A stretch of 64,000 nucleotides of DNA from positions 1 to 64,000 of the forward strand of contig WRMW01000010.1 of the NCBI GenBank assembly GCA_009776955.1, given 5' to 3'. This document shows positions 19,727-27,629 of this stretch, piece by piece. Position 1 is the stretch's first letter. Each line of letters starts with the position of its first letter. The position numbers and the translations under genes are program-made. The stretch comes from Clostridiales bacterium. Lineage in GTDB: Bacteria > Bacillota > Clostridia > Peptostreptococcales > Anaerovoracaceae. The notes under the pieces are model-generated. The model was not told the origin of the DNA. It did no database searches and was given only the letters and a program-made list of their open reading frames with translations.

Positions 19727-22336
19727 ATGAAAGAAAGATACGAGTTTAGCGAAATTGAGACAAAGTGGCAGCGGCGCTGGGACGACGAGGGGCTGTTCAA
19801 GACGGAGGACGCAGGGGGCGATAAGTTCTATCTGCTAGAGATGTTCCCATATCCGTCAGGGAAGCTGCATATGGGGCATGTGCGAAATTATTCCATTGGG
19901 GACGTGGCGGCGCGGTATCTGCGGATGACGGGCAAGAATGTGTTGCACCCGATGGGGTGGGACGCGTTCGGGCTGCCGGCGGAGAATGCGGCGATAAAGC
20001 ATGGGATACATCCTGACATCTGGACGCGCGAGCATATCGAGGCGATGCGGGCGCAGCTAAAGACGCTCGGCATAAGCTACGATTGGGACCGCGAGGTCTC
20101 GGCGTGCGACCCTGGATTCTACAAGTGGACGCAGTGGATTTTTGTGCAATTCTTCAAGCATGGTCTCGCATATAAAAAGAAAAACCCCGTGAATTGGTGT
20201 CCGTCGTGCGAGACGGTGCTTGCGAACGAGCAGGTGGTGGAGGGCAATTGTGAGCGTTGCGGGACGGCGGTCGTGAAAAAGAGCCTGGAGCAATGGTACC
20301 TCGCCATCACGGAGTACGCGCAGCGTCTGCTTGACGATCTGGACGGGCTTCACTGGCCGCAGAATGTCAAGACGATGCAGCAGAACTGGATAGGGCGCAG
20401 CACGGGCGCGGACGTGGATTTTGCAATTGAGGGCTTTGGCGAAAAACTGCGGATATTCACGACGCGGCCTGACACTCTGTTCGGCGTGACATATATGGTG
20501 CTTGCGCCTGAGCATCCTTTCGTGGCGCCTTTGACAGAGGGCACGGAGTACGAGGGCGATGTGGCGAAATTCTTGGAGAAGCTACAGTTTATGAGCGACA
20601 TTGACCGCACTTCCGAGACGCTTGACAAGACTGGGCTGTTTATCGGGCGCTATGCCATAAATCCGCTGAACGGAAAGCGCGTGCCCATCTTCATTGCGGA
20701 TTATGTGCTGATGGACTATGGGACGGGGGCGATAATGGCCGTGCCTGCCCACGATGTACGCGACTTCGAGTTTGCGGTGAAGTACGGGCTCGACATAGTG
20801 CCTGTCATCGACCCCGGCCCGGACAGCGGAATTGACATAACCAATCTGGACGCGGCTTTTGTCGCTGATGGGAAGATGATAAACTCCGGGCGGTTTGACG
20901 GCATGGACAGCCGCGAGGGGATAGAGGCGGTAACTGCCTATATTGAGGAGCAAGGCTATGGCGTAGGGTCGATAAACTTTCGGCTGAGGGACTGGCTTAT
21001 TTCGAGGCAGCGGTATTGGGGGACGCCCATCCCGATGATATACTGCGAGGCCTGTGGCTGGGTGGCGGAGAAAGAGGAGAACCTGCCTGTCGTTCTGCCG
21101 ACGGACGTGGTGTTCAAGGGCAAGGGCGAGTCGCCGCTTACGACGAGCGCGACGTTCCGCAATACGGAATGCCCTGTGTGCGGCGGGCCGGGCGAACGCG
21201 AGATAGACACGATGGACACCTTCCTCGACTCGTCATGGTATTTTATGCGATATACCGACGCGCACAATGATGAGTGCTTTGCAGGGGCGGACAAGCTTAA
21301 GCACTGGATGCCAATAGACCAATATATAGGCGGGGTGGAGCACGCGATACTCCACTTGCTTTACGCGCGGTTCTTTACGAAGTTCCTATACGACAAAGGC
21401 TATTCGCCGGTGGATGAGCCGTTTACGCGGCTGTTGACGCAGGGCATGGTGCTTGCCGAGACGTTTTACCGTGACGGCGAGGGGGGGCGGCCGCAATGGT
21501 ACAACTTCTCGGAGGTGGACCTATCCCGCGACGAGCAGGGGCGGATCGTGTCCGCTGTGCTGAAAGAGGACGGGCAGCCTGTGACCATCGGCAAGGTGGA
21601 GAAGATGGCGAAGTCGAAGAACAACGGCGTCGATCCAGAGGAGCTGATAGGGAAGTACGGCGCGGACACGCTGAGGCTGTTTGTGCTGTTTGCGTCGCCG
21701 CCTGAGAAAGAGCTTGAGTGGTCGGAGGCGGGGCTTGAGGGCAGCTATCGGTTCATAAACAGGGTGTGGCGGATAGTGCGTTGGGCTGCCGAGGGTACGG
21801 ATGGCCAGCAGGGGGCGCAGCACAGCGCTCTCGATTCTGATGCGGAGAAAGAGCTGCTGTATGCGATGAACGCGACGATAAAGAAAACCACTGCGGATAT
21901 CGGCACGCGGTACAATTTCAATACGGCGATAAGCTCCATAATGGAGTTTGTGAATGCGATGTACAAGGTTCGTGAGGGCGGTGGCGTGCGAAGCGAGCTT
22001 ATGCGGGAGGCGGCGGAGAAGCTGGTGCTGCTGCTTTCGCCGTTCGTGCCGCATGTGTGCGCGGAAATGTGGGAGGCGCTCGGTAATGTGCAATCGCCGC
22101 TGCTTGAGGCGTGGCCGGTATATGACGAGACGGCGCTTGTGAGCGAGACGGAGGATATAGCGGTGCAGGTCAACGGAAAGCTGCGGGGCAAGATAGTGGT
22201 GGCGTCGGGGCTCGACGCACAGGGGCTTGCGGATGCGGCGGCGGCTTCGGACGAGGTGCGGGCGATGACGGAGGGGCTTACGGTGGTCAAGGTGATCGGC
22301 GTACCGGGGCGGCTCGTAAATATCGTGGCGAAGTGA
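19727..22336 (+). CDS. leuS: Leucyl-tRNA synthetase
   Basis: Class I synthetase of 869 residues from the ATG at 19727 (MKERYEFSEIETKWQ); an earlier in-frame start would add 12 unlike residues. The HIGH-type motif is FPYPSGKLHMGH near residue 45, the editing domain (TTRPDTLFGVTYMVLAPEH) is intact, and the KMSKS loop reads KMAKSKNNGVDP near residue 626, an acceptable variant. The C-terminus has the tRNA-binding VQVNGKLRGK strand. Just before the anticodon domain there is an atypical short segment (GTDGQQGAQHSALDSDAEKE) in which the DNA resembles a repeat seen twice nearby. Confidence 0.97.
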   Translation: MKERYEFSEIETKWQRRWDDEGLFKTEDAGGDKFYLLEMFPYPSGKLHMGHVRNYSIGDVAARYLRMTGKNVLHPMGWDAFGLPAENAAIKHGIHPDIWTREHIEAMRAQLKTLGISYDWDREVSACDPGFYKWTQWIFVQFFKHGLAYKKKNPVNWCPSCETVLANEQVVEGNCERCGTAVVKKSLEQWYLAITEYAQRLLDDLDGLHWPQNVKTMQQNWIGRSTGADVDFAIEGFGEKLRIFTTRPDTLFGVTYMVLAPEHPFVAPLTEGTEYEGDVAKFLEKLQFMSDIDRTSETLDKTGLFIGRYAINPLNGKRVPIFIADYVLMDYGTGAIMAVPAHDVRDFEFAVKYGLDIVPVIDPGPDSGIDITNLDAAFVADGKMINSGRFDGMDSREGIEAVTAYIEEQGYGVGSINFRLRDWLISRQRYWGTPIPMIYCEACGWVAEKEENLPVVLPTDVVFKGKGESPLTTSATFRNTECPVCGGPGEREIDTMDTFLDSSWYFMRYTDAHNDECFAGADKLKHWMPIDQYIGGVEHAILHLLYARFFTKFLYDKGYSPVDEPFTRLLTQGMVLAETFYRDGEGGRPQWYNFSEVDLSRDEQGRIVSAVLKEDGQPVTIGKVEKMAKSKNNGVDPEELIGKYGADTLRLFVLFASPPEKELEWSEAGLEGSYRFINRVWRIVRWAAEGTDGQQGAQHSALDSDAEKELLYAMNATIKKTTADIGTRYNFNTAISSIMEFVNAMYKVREGGGVRSELMREAAEKLVLLLSPFVPHVCAEMWEALGNVQSPLLEAWPVYDETALVSETEDIAVQVNGKLRGKIVVASGLDAQGLADAAAASDEVRAMTEGLTVVKVIGVPGRLVNIVAK

Positions 22337-22455
22337 GGGGAGCTCTCGATTTCGGTGCGGCTCGCTGCATTGTGTGCCACTGCGAGCTGTGCTAGGTCAA
22401 AATGCGCTGTAGTGTGCATCGTTGAGAACGGAATAATAGCAAGAAAGGGATACAT

Positions 22456-24336
22456 ATGTCTATAGATATGAGAAGAAGGAAAAGGGTGACGACGAGGCGG
22501 CGCGAGGGGAGCGCCGATGCGAAGCGCGGCGAGGCGAAACCTGAGGGGCAGAACGGCTCCAAGCCCGAGGGCAGGAGGGGCACCGGGCGTAGCGGTTCAG
22601 GGCACGGAGGCGACACGAAACGCAGTGGCTCCCGGCGCGGCGGGGCGAAGTCCGAATCTGCGGCAAAAGTCGAAACCGCACGCGAGGGCGCTCTTGAGAT
22701 AATCCCCATAGGGGGGCTTGGCGAAATCGGCAAGAACATGACGGCTTTCCGCTATGGGGGGGACATCCTTTTGGTTGACTGCGGGTTGTCGTTCCCTGAC
22801 AACGAGATGCTTGGCATAGACGTCGTCATACCTGAAATGACCTTTATCGAGGAGAACAGCGAAAGCATAAAGGGCGTCATTTTGACGCATGGGCACGAAG
22901 ACCATATAGGCGCCGTCCCGTATCTGCTTCAAAAGGTGCGTACGCCCATCTACGGCACGAGGCTGACTGTCGGGCTTATCGACAGCAAGCTGCAGGAGCA
23001 TGGCCTGAAAGGGGATTTCCGCAGGGTGGAAGCAGGGGAGAAGCTGAAAATCGGCAAGTTCAGGGTGGAGACTTTCGGTACGACGCACTCGGTCGCGGAC
23101 TCGCTTGCGCTCACCATCGAGACGCCGGCAGGTAGGGTGTTCCATACGGGCGATTTCAAGATAGACTATACGCCGATTTACGGCGAGCCCATGGACTTCC
23201 AAAAACTTGCGGAGGTCGGCAGCAGAGGCATAGATTTAATGCTTTGCGACAGCACCAACGCCTTGCGTAAAGGGCACAGCGAGTCTGAAATGAAAATGTG
23301 GCCCATACTCGACGAAATTTTCAGCAATGCGAAATCCAGAATCATTACCGCAACTTTTTCGTCCAATGTCCACCGCATCCAAACAATTATAAATATGGCC
23401 GTGAAGTACAAGCGGAAAGTGGCGCTGTCCGGGCGCTCGATGCTCCGAGTGATAGAGCTGGCGGCGGAGCTAGGCTATATCTCGATACCGCAGGGCACGC
23501 TCGTCGACCTGGACGATATCAAAGGGGTGCCGGACAAGAAGCTCGTCATCATCACGACTGGCAGCCAGGGCGAGCCTATGAGCGCGCTGACGCGGATGGC
23601 GGCGGGTGACCACAGATCGGTGAAGATACAGCGCGGCGACACGGTGATATTGTCGTCGACGCCCATACCTGGAAACGAAAAAACCGTGGCGGGTATCGTC
23701 AACTCGCTGCTCGCGCTTGAGGCAAATGTCATATACTCCGACATCGCAGACATCCACGTCTCAGGCCACGCGAGCCAGGAAGAGATAAAGGTGATGATAA
23801 GCCTGCTCAGGCCGACGTATTATATGCCGGTGCATGGCGAGAACAAGCACTTGCTGCAGAATGCGTCCATAGCCGAAAGCCTTGGCATGAAAAGAGACCA
23901 TATCATAGTTGCCAAAAATGGCAATGTAGTCGAGATGGACGGCGGGAGGGCGCAGCTTACAAAACGTACGGTACCGTCTGCGGCGGTCTTTGTGGACGGC
24001 CTCGGCGTCGGCGATATCGGCACGAGCGTTCTCAGGGAACGCAAGCAGCTTTCGGAGTCGGGGCTTATCATAGTGGCTATGGCGATAGACAGCGCTTCGG
24101 GTTTTGCGGTGGCGGGGCCGGAGGTGATTTCGCGCGGATTCGTGTACGAAAAGATGAGCGGCGACATACTTGAGGAGCTAAGGCGAATCGCAGAGGCCGA
24201 GCTTGAGGCGATCGAGCGCGAGGGCGTGGAGGATCGCGAGACCATGAAGGCCAGGATACGCAATGTGCTCAAGGGGTATATCACGGAGCGCACGCACCGG
24301 CATCCAGTGATATTGCCGATAATAATGGAGGCGTAG
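22456..24336 (+). CDS. rnj: Ribonuclease J with a basic N-terminal extension
   Basis: A 626-residue RNase J, the beta-CASP metallo-beta-lactamase nuclease that does 5' exonuclease and endonuclease work in RNA decay. The zinc motif HGHEDHIGAVP, the HTGDFKIDYTP strand and the beta-CASP GSQGEPMSALTRMA segment are present, followed by PVHGENKHL. The first 78 residues are extra: an Arg/Lys/Gly/Ser-rich, probably disordered and RNA-binding arm; the core starts at LEIIPIGGLGEIGKN. Such arms occur in actinobacterial RNase J and some Clostridia. A site AAAGGG precedes the ATG. Confidence 0.96.
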   Translation: MSIDMRRRKRVTTRRREGSADAKRGEAKPEGQNGSKPEGRRGTGRSGSGHGGDTKRSGSRRGGAKSESAAKVETAREGALEIIPIGGLGEIGKNMTAFRYGGDILLVDCGLSFPDNEMLGIDVVIPEMTFIEENSESIKGVILTHGHEDHIGAVPYLLQKVRTPIYGTRLTVGLIDSKLQEHGLKGDFRRVEAGEKLKIGKFRVETFGTTHSVADSLALTIETPAGRVFHTGDFKIDYTPIYGEPMDFQKLAEVGSRGIDLMLCDSTNALRKGHSESEMKMWPILDEIFSNAKSRIITATFSSNVHRIQTIINMAVKYKRKVALSGRSMLRVIELAAELGYISIPQGTLVDLDDIKGVPDKKLVIITTGSQGEPMSALTRMAAGDHRSVKIQRGDTVILSSTPIPGNEKTVAGIVNSLLALEANVIYSDIADIHVSGHASQEEIKVMISLLRPTYYMPVHGENKHLLQNASIAESLGMKRDHIIVAKNGNVVEMDGGRAQLTKRTVPSAAVFVDGLGVGDIGTSVLRERKQLSESGLIIVAMAIDSASGFAVAGPEVISRGFVYEKMSGDILEELRRIAEAELEAIEREGVEDRETMKARIRNVLKGYITERTHRHPVILPIIMEA

Positions 24337-24378
24337 GGCGAAGGCGTACAGCCCCCTCGCGATGACGAAGGAGGAAGC

Positions 24379-24708
24379 ATGGCAAATCCGTATGACAAGG
24401 CAAGGGAGCTTTCGATAGCGATAAAGGAGTCGCAGGAATACCGCGACTATATTGAGGCGAAGGAGCGGGCGGCACAGGATCAAGAGCTTGTCGCGGCGCT
24501 GAACGATTATCAGGAAAAGCAGTTCGATATGCAGAAAAAGACCATGCTTGGGGAGGATGTGGGGCAGGAGATGATGCAGCAGATGCAAAACCTCTACCAG
24601 ATACTCGCGCGCGACCCTGCGGCGGCGGCCTACCTGCAGGCACAAATACGCTTTACCATGATGGTGAACGAGGTGTATCGGCATCTGGCGGAAGTGCTGA
24701 AGATGTGA
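24379..24708 (+). CDS. YlbF-family protein
   Basis: A 109-residue, almost all-helical protein of the YlbF/YmcA family: DKARELSIAIKESQEYRDYIEAKERA then NDYQEKQFDMQ and a C-terminal FTMMVNEVYRHLAEVL helix. In Bacillus subtilis YlbF, YmcA and YaaT form a complex that assists RNase Y and affects sporulation and competence. It lies 42 bases after RNase J with a strong GGAGG site, so a shared role in RNA decay is a reasonable inference. Confidence 0.88.
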   Translation: MANPYDKARELSIAIKESQEYRDYIEAKERAAQDQELVAALNDYQEKQFDMQKKTMLGEDVGQEMMQQMQNLYQILARDPAAAAYLQAQIRFTMMVNEVYRHLAEVLKM

Positions 24709-24733
24709 AAAGCATCACCATTTCTTGTCAGCA

Positions 24734-25186
24734 TCAACCGCAACCCCCTCCGCCAATATTGCCATAGGTGTCACGGGGCGGGCGATTTTCCACATTTCCG
24801 GTGCGGGGACTGGTGACGCCGAGTATGATCGCCGGAACGAGCAGTGCCGCAAAGACAATTAGGGCGACAAGCCAGCCCCAATCCCAAGGCGTGTCAGACA
24901 GCATCCATATTTGCATCAGGACAAACAGGGCGACGAAAGCCGCTATCAGCAATACGCCCGCCGCATCACCTTGTTCAAATTTACGCGGCGGGGTAGGGGG
25001 TACAATATACCTCTCAGAGCCGAAACTGTATTTGTCGTCAAAATCGTTACGGTAGTAATAATCGTCGTCGCGATAATGCTCCATATCCGTCGGCTCATAA
25101 TGCACAGGCTCCGAAAAATCATAGTCAGGCTCTGGAAAATCGTAGTCGTCTAATTGGCCGTAATAGTCATCGTCATCGTAGTACAT
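24734..25186 (-). CDS. Small membrane protein with an Asp/Tyr-rich N-terminus
   Basis: A 150-residue protein of no family I recognise. The first 65 residues are extremely rich in Asp and Tyr (DDDDYY and DDDYYYRNDFDDKYS), followed by PPTPPRKFEQGD and two hydrophobic helices (residues about 76-97 and 105-125), then a Gly-rich tail ending GGGGCG. Start ATG at 25186 has AAGGAG upstream. It is 21 bases downstream of the JAMM protease gene and is probably the last gene of that operon. Confidence 0.65.
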   Translation of the reverse strand: MYYDDDDYYGQLDDYDFPEPDYDFSEPVHYEPTDMEHYRDDDYYYRNDFDDKYSFGSERYIVPPTPPRKFEQGDAAGVLLIAAFVALFVLMQIWMLSDTPWDWGWLVALIVFAALLVPAIILGVTSPRTGNVENRPPRDTYGNIGGGGCG

Positions 25187-25207
25187 ACATCCATTCTCCT
25201 TTGACAA

Positions 25208-25927
25208 TTATTCTAAACCCTCCTCTTTCAGGCATTCGGGAAACCCTTTGCTGATCAGCATATGCTTGCACTTGATCGGTCGGTCAAGATACTTGCATTC
25301 TAAGCAGGATTCGCCCGTGATGTCATCTTTGAGCAATTCATCGATGGTCGATATGCCAGGTGTCCTAACCTCCACGAACTGGTCTATCTCATCGCAAATC
25401 ATCGCCAATGTGAGTTCGTTGCCATCAGAGCCGCCCGTCACCGAGATGTCGATGTCATCCGTGCTGTACGCTATCATGTCAAAGAAGTCGAACAGCTGCA
25501 ACGATATCTCGCCAGACTTGTTTATTATCATAAAAAGATGATACTCTTGGGTCTCGGGTTGGTATTCCGAGGTTGTCTGGAGTCGGTAGTCCACGTCCAC
25601 TTTAGATAGTTTCACGTTGGAATTCGGGTGTGAGTGCCCATGGAACCTGAATTTATCCACCTTGTCTGGATCCTTGCCGATATTTTCGTCGTGCCAAAGC
25701 GCAAGTTTCTCTTCTTCCACGCTGACAGTCGCTTCTGTCACCGACTGAGGGAACAGGAACACATCTTCGATGGTGTATGTGTCTTTGTCGCGGCTTACAA
25801 ACCCATACCATGCCACCTCCGTGGAGCATTTGGCTGTATACATGAGCATCTTGACAAACGCCTGCGCGTCTATTTTCACTTGAGGGCGCTTGGTTACCTC
25901 GATGCTTTTGAAAATCTTCATTGCCAT
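25208..25927 (-). CDS. JAMM/MPN+ metalloprotease-like protein
   Basis: A 239-residue protein with an exact JAMM zinc motif: Glu37 in TEVAWYG, then H98-S-H100 followed by seven residues, Ser108 and Asp111 (HSHPNSNVKLSKVD). JAMM enzymes remove ubiquitin-like tags or cut peptides. The C-terminal third has a Cys/His cluster (CLECKYLDRPIKCKHM) that could bind zinc. Start ATG 25927 is chosen for AAGGAG seven bases upstream. It sits between a 157-residue unknown and a small membrane protein, all on one strand; no E1, E2 or ubiquitin-like gene is visible. Confidence 0.8.
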   Translation of the reverse strand: MAMKIFKSIEVTKRPQVKIDAQAFVKMLMYTAKCSTEVAWYGFVSRDKDTYTIEDVFLFPQSVTEATVSVEEEKLALWHDENIGKDPDKVDKFRFHGHSHPNSNVKLSKVDVDYRLQTTSEYQPETQEYHLFMIINKSGEISLQLFDFFDMIAYSTDDIDISVTGGSDGNELTLAMICDEIDQFVEVRTPGISTIDELLKDDITGESCLECKYLDRPIKCKHMLISKGFPECLKEEGLE

Positions 25928-25959
25928 TGCTGATCTCCTTTTCTGCCAATCCTGTTTTA

Positions 25960-26433
25960 TCAGGCGCACATTCTTGTTGCGGGCTGCCATTCCTTGCAAA
26001 ATCTGTTCTCATCACATACAAAGAGGGCATCGTTATAGGCTCGGAAGTATTTTTTCGGGTTTCGGATACGCTCACCCTTATGATAGACCTCCCTTCTCGA
26101 AACCTCTCTTTTACTTGTGTAGGTTTTCGTTGCCTCCGACTCGATCCTGTGGGCAAACAGCGGCAAGAGCGTATAGTGTTCTTTGCGGTTGCGAATCCAG
26201 AGGTATGGATCAAATGAGTTCGTGTTCTTTTGGCAAACGTACTCCTCGTGTGAAACCTGGGTCACTTCAAAGATAGCGTTATGGTGATCATGCTTGACGC
26301 GAGGTATTTCGCGAGCTGTAGCTGCGGCTTCTTTGCGTGACATGGCTACCACAGCAAATGTGACGGGTATATAGTTCTTACGACCAACATGTCCGCACTT
26401 TGCTTTGACTAAATAGTATTTCATTGCTTCCAT
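25960..26433 (-). CDS. Unknown protein, first gene of the JAMM operon
   Basis: A 157-residue protein with no recognised family. The N-terminal part (YYLVKAKCGHVGRKNYIPVTFAV) has one Cys/His pair and reads like a small beta-rich domain; the middle has a His cluster (VKHDHHNAIF) and the C-terminal half is basic (TSKREVSRREVYHKGERIRNPKKYF). A strong site (AAGGAGG) precedes the ATG. It is 32 bases upstream of the JAMM gene, is read from the promoter at 26627-26656 through a structured leader, and is probably cotranscribed. Confidence 0.7.
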   Translation of the reverse strand: MEAMKYYLVKAKCGHVGRKNYIPVTFAVVAMSRKEAAATAREIPRVKHDHHNAIFEVTQVSHEEYVCQKNTNSFDPYLWIRNRKEHYTLLPLFAHRIESEATKTYTSKREVSRREVYHKGERIRNPKKYFRAYNDALFVCDENRFCKEWQPATRMCA

Positions 26434-26620
26434 CGTTTTTCCTCCTTTGTTCCACCGTTTTCGTATTCATTTCTTCCTTTCGCTCCGCCGCTTTCCCCCT
26501 CCTTTCCCACACAAAAAGCTGCCTGATTAAAATCCATGGCAGCCTTATTCCTTATTAAAACTAAAGGCAGCTTTTCTTCAATTATTGCAGGCACCCGCCC
26601 ATCCAAACGGATTGCCTCGC
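26434..26620 (-). promoter_or_regulatory. Structured leader of the JAMM operon
   Basis: About 190 bases lie between the predicted transcription start and the first gene. In transcript order there are three arms: AAAAGCTGCC (26566-26575), GCTGCC (26538-26543) and GGCAGCTTTT (26514-26523). Arms 1 and 3 pair over 10 bases; arms 2 and 3 over 6 bases. The third arm ends in a T run, so one of the two folds looks like a weak terminator. This could be an attenuator. A 67-codon open frame crosses the leader but has no family likeness. Confidence 0.4.
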
Positions 26621-26626
26621 GCACCC

Positions 26627-26656
26627 ACTATAGCACACCAATATACATGAAGTCAA
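26627..26656 (-). promoter_or_regulatory. Promoter of the JAMM operon
   Basis: Minus-strand TTGACT (26651-26656) and TATAGT (26627-26632), 18-base spacing, just past the end of the DUF4435 gene. Confidence 0.6.
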
Positions 26657-26691
26657 CAAAAAATGAAGCGTATCTCTATAATGTGCAGTTT

Positions 26692-27624
26692 TTAGATGAA
26701 TTTGGGCTTGATGTCGACCGTCAGCAGCTCAACTATCTTCGGGTTGAACTCTCCCTGATCCATTAGCCGTACCTTGCATTTATGATGCTTTAAGAATTTA
26801 TCAAGCAGCCTAAACACTGTTTTTCCCTTCAACTGGTATATCCTCGTGAACCTCCTTTTCCGCTGCTCATATTGTTCGAACAGCGTTTTGTGCTTGTCTA
26901 TTACCGAGTGCATATTGTCCACTTCCTGTTTACAAGGCGACCTTTCGAAAGACAATCCCCCCTCTTTGAAGTTAAAAGCGAAAATTATTTTTTCCTCATC
27001 CTTTTCCTTATCCCCATCCTTTGGAAAAATCTTTTTATAGCGATTGACACGCGACTTCAAGTGTTCCCGGTTTATGGCATATGTGATTGTGCTTCTGAGC
27101 GCATAAAACTCTACGAGGTCATTTAGCACCTCTTCGCAGACATTTTTGAACTTCTCTAAAAGCAGCTCTGCGTTCTCGACATGCTCGAATATCTTGAGGA
27201 TATTTTCATCCAAGAGAAAGAACCCTTCGATTGAGTGGACAGGCTTTGTTGTTGTGACTCCCTTGAGATTTTCAATTTCGTTCAAAGAAAGGCTGTCAAA
27301 ATCATAGTCTATGATAAAAGCATTTTTCTTTGTTGGTGATTTAAGTTTTTGAGCCGAATATCTTCTGCAAGCATCTATGACCGCTTCCTGCCCTAAAAGA
27401 TAGCGTTCAGCGTCACTCCCTTTGCTCTTTTTGTTGTCTTGTGCGTAAAAGAATGCAACGCTTTCGCCGTATGCCGATGAAATACCGGCAGATTTATAAA
27501 ACTGCTCGTCGGTCCGTCCTTCAACGAAAAAGTTGAAATCTGTTTCCGAGACAATAAGCTTAGCCCTAAGCGTATTGCCATCTATTTTCCTGGCTCCCAT
27601 CATTCTGTCATTGTTTTCGCTCAT
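26692..27624 (-). CDS. DUF4435 (TOPRIM-like) protein, AriB-like partner of the AAA ATPase
   Basis: A 310-residue protein of DUF4435 type. A TOPRIM-like acidic set is visible: Glu in NFFVEGRTDEQFY (about residue 35) and the DxD in AFIIDYDFDSL (about residues 106 and 108). In the PARIS anti-phage system the DUF4435 subunit AriB is a TOPRIM RNase released by the ATPase AriA to cut host tRNA. The gene follows the ATPase directly: the upstream stop TGA is five bases before this ATG, and a GTG at 27633 overlapping that stop is an alternative start. It is the last gene of the four-gene operon. Confidence 0.75.
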   Translation of the reverse strand: MSENNDRMMGARKIDGNTLRAKLIVSETDFNFFVEGRTDEQFYKSAGISSAYGESVAFFYAQDNKKSKGSDAERYLLGQEAVIDACRRYSAQKLKSPTKKNAFIIDYDFDSLSLNEIENLKGVTTTKPVHSIEGFFLLDENILKIFEHVENAELLLEKFKNVCEEVLNDLVEFYALRSTITYAINREHLKSRVNRYKKIFPKDGDKEKDEEKIIFAFNFKEGGLSFERSPCKQEVDNMHSVIDKHKTLFEQYEQRKRRFTRIYQLKGKTVFRLLDKFLKHHKCKVRLMDQGEFNPKIVELLTVDIKPKFI

Positions 27625-27629
27625 AATAC

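Noticed and set aside
26421-26624. 67-codon open frame in the JAMM leader
   Set aside because: Its GTG lies two bases after the -10 box, upstream of the expected transcription start, and the composition follows the hairpin repeats. Kept only as part of the leader.
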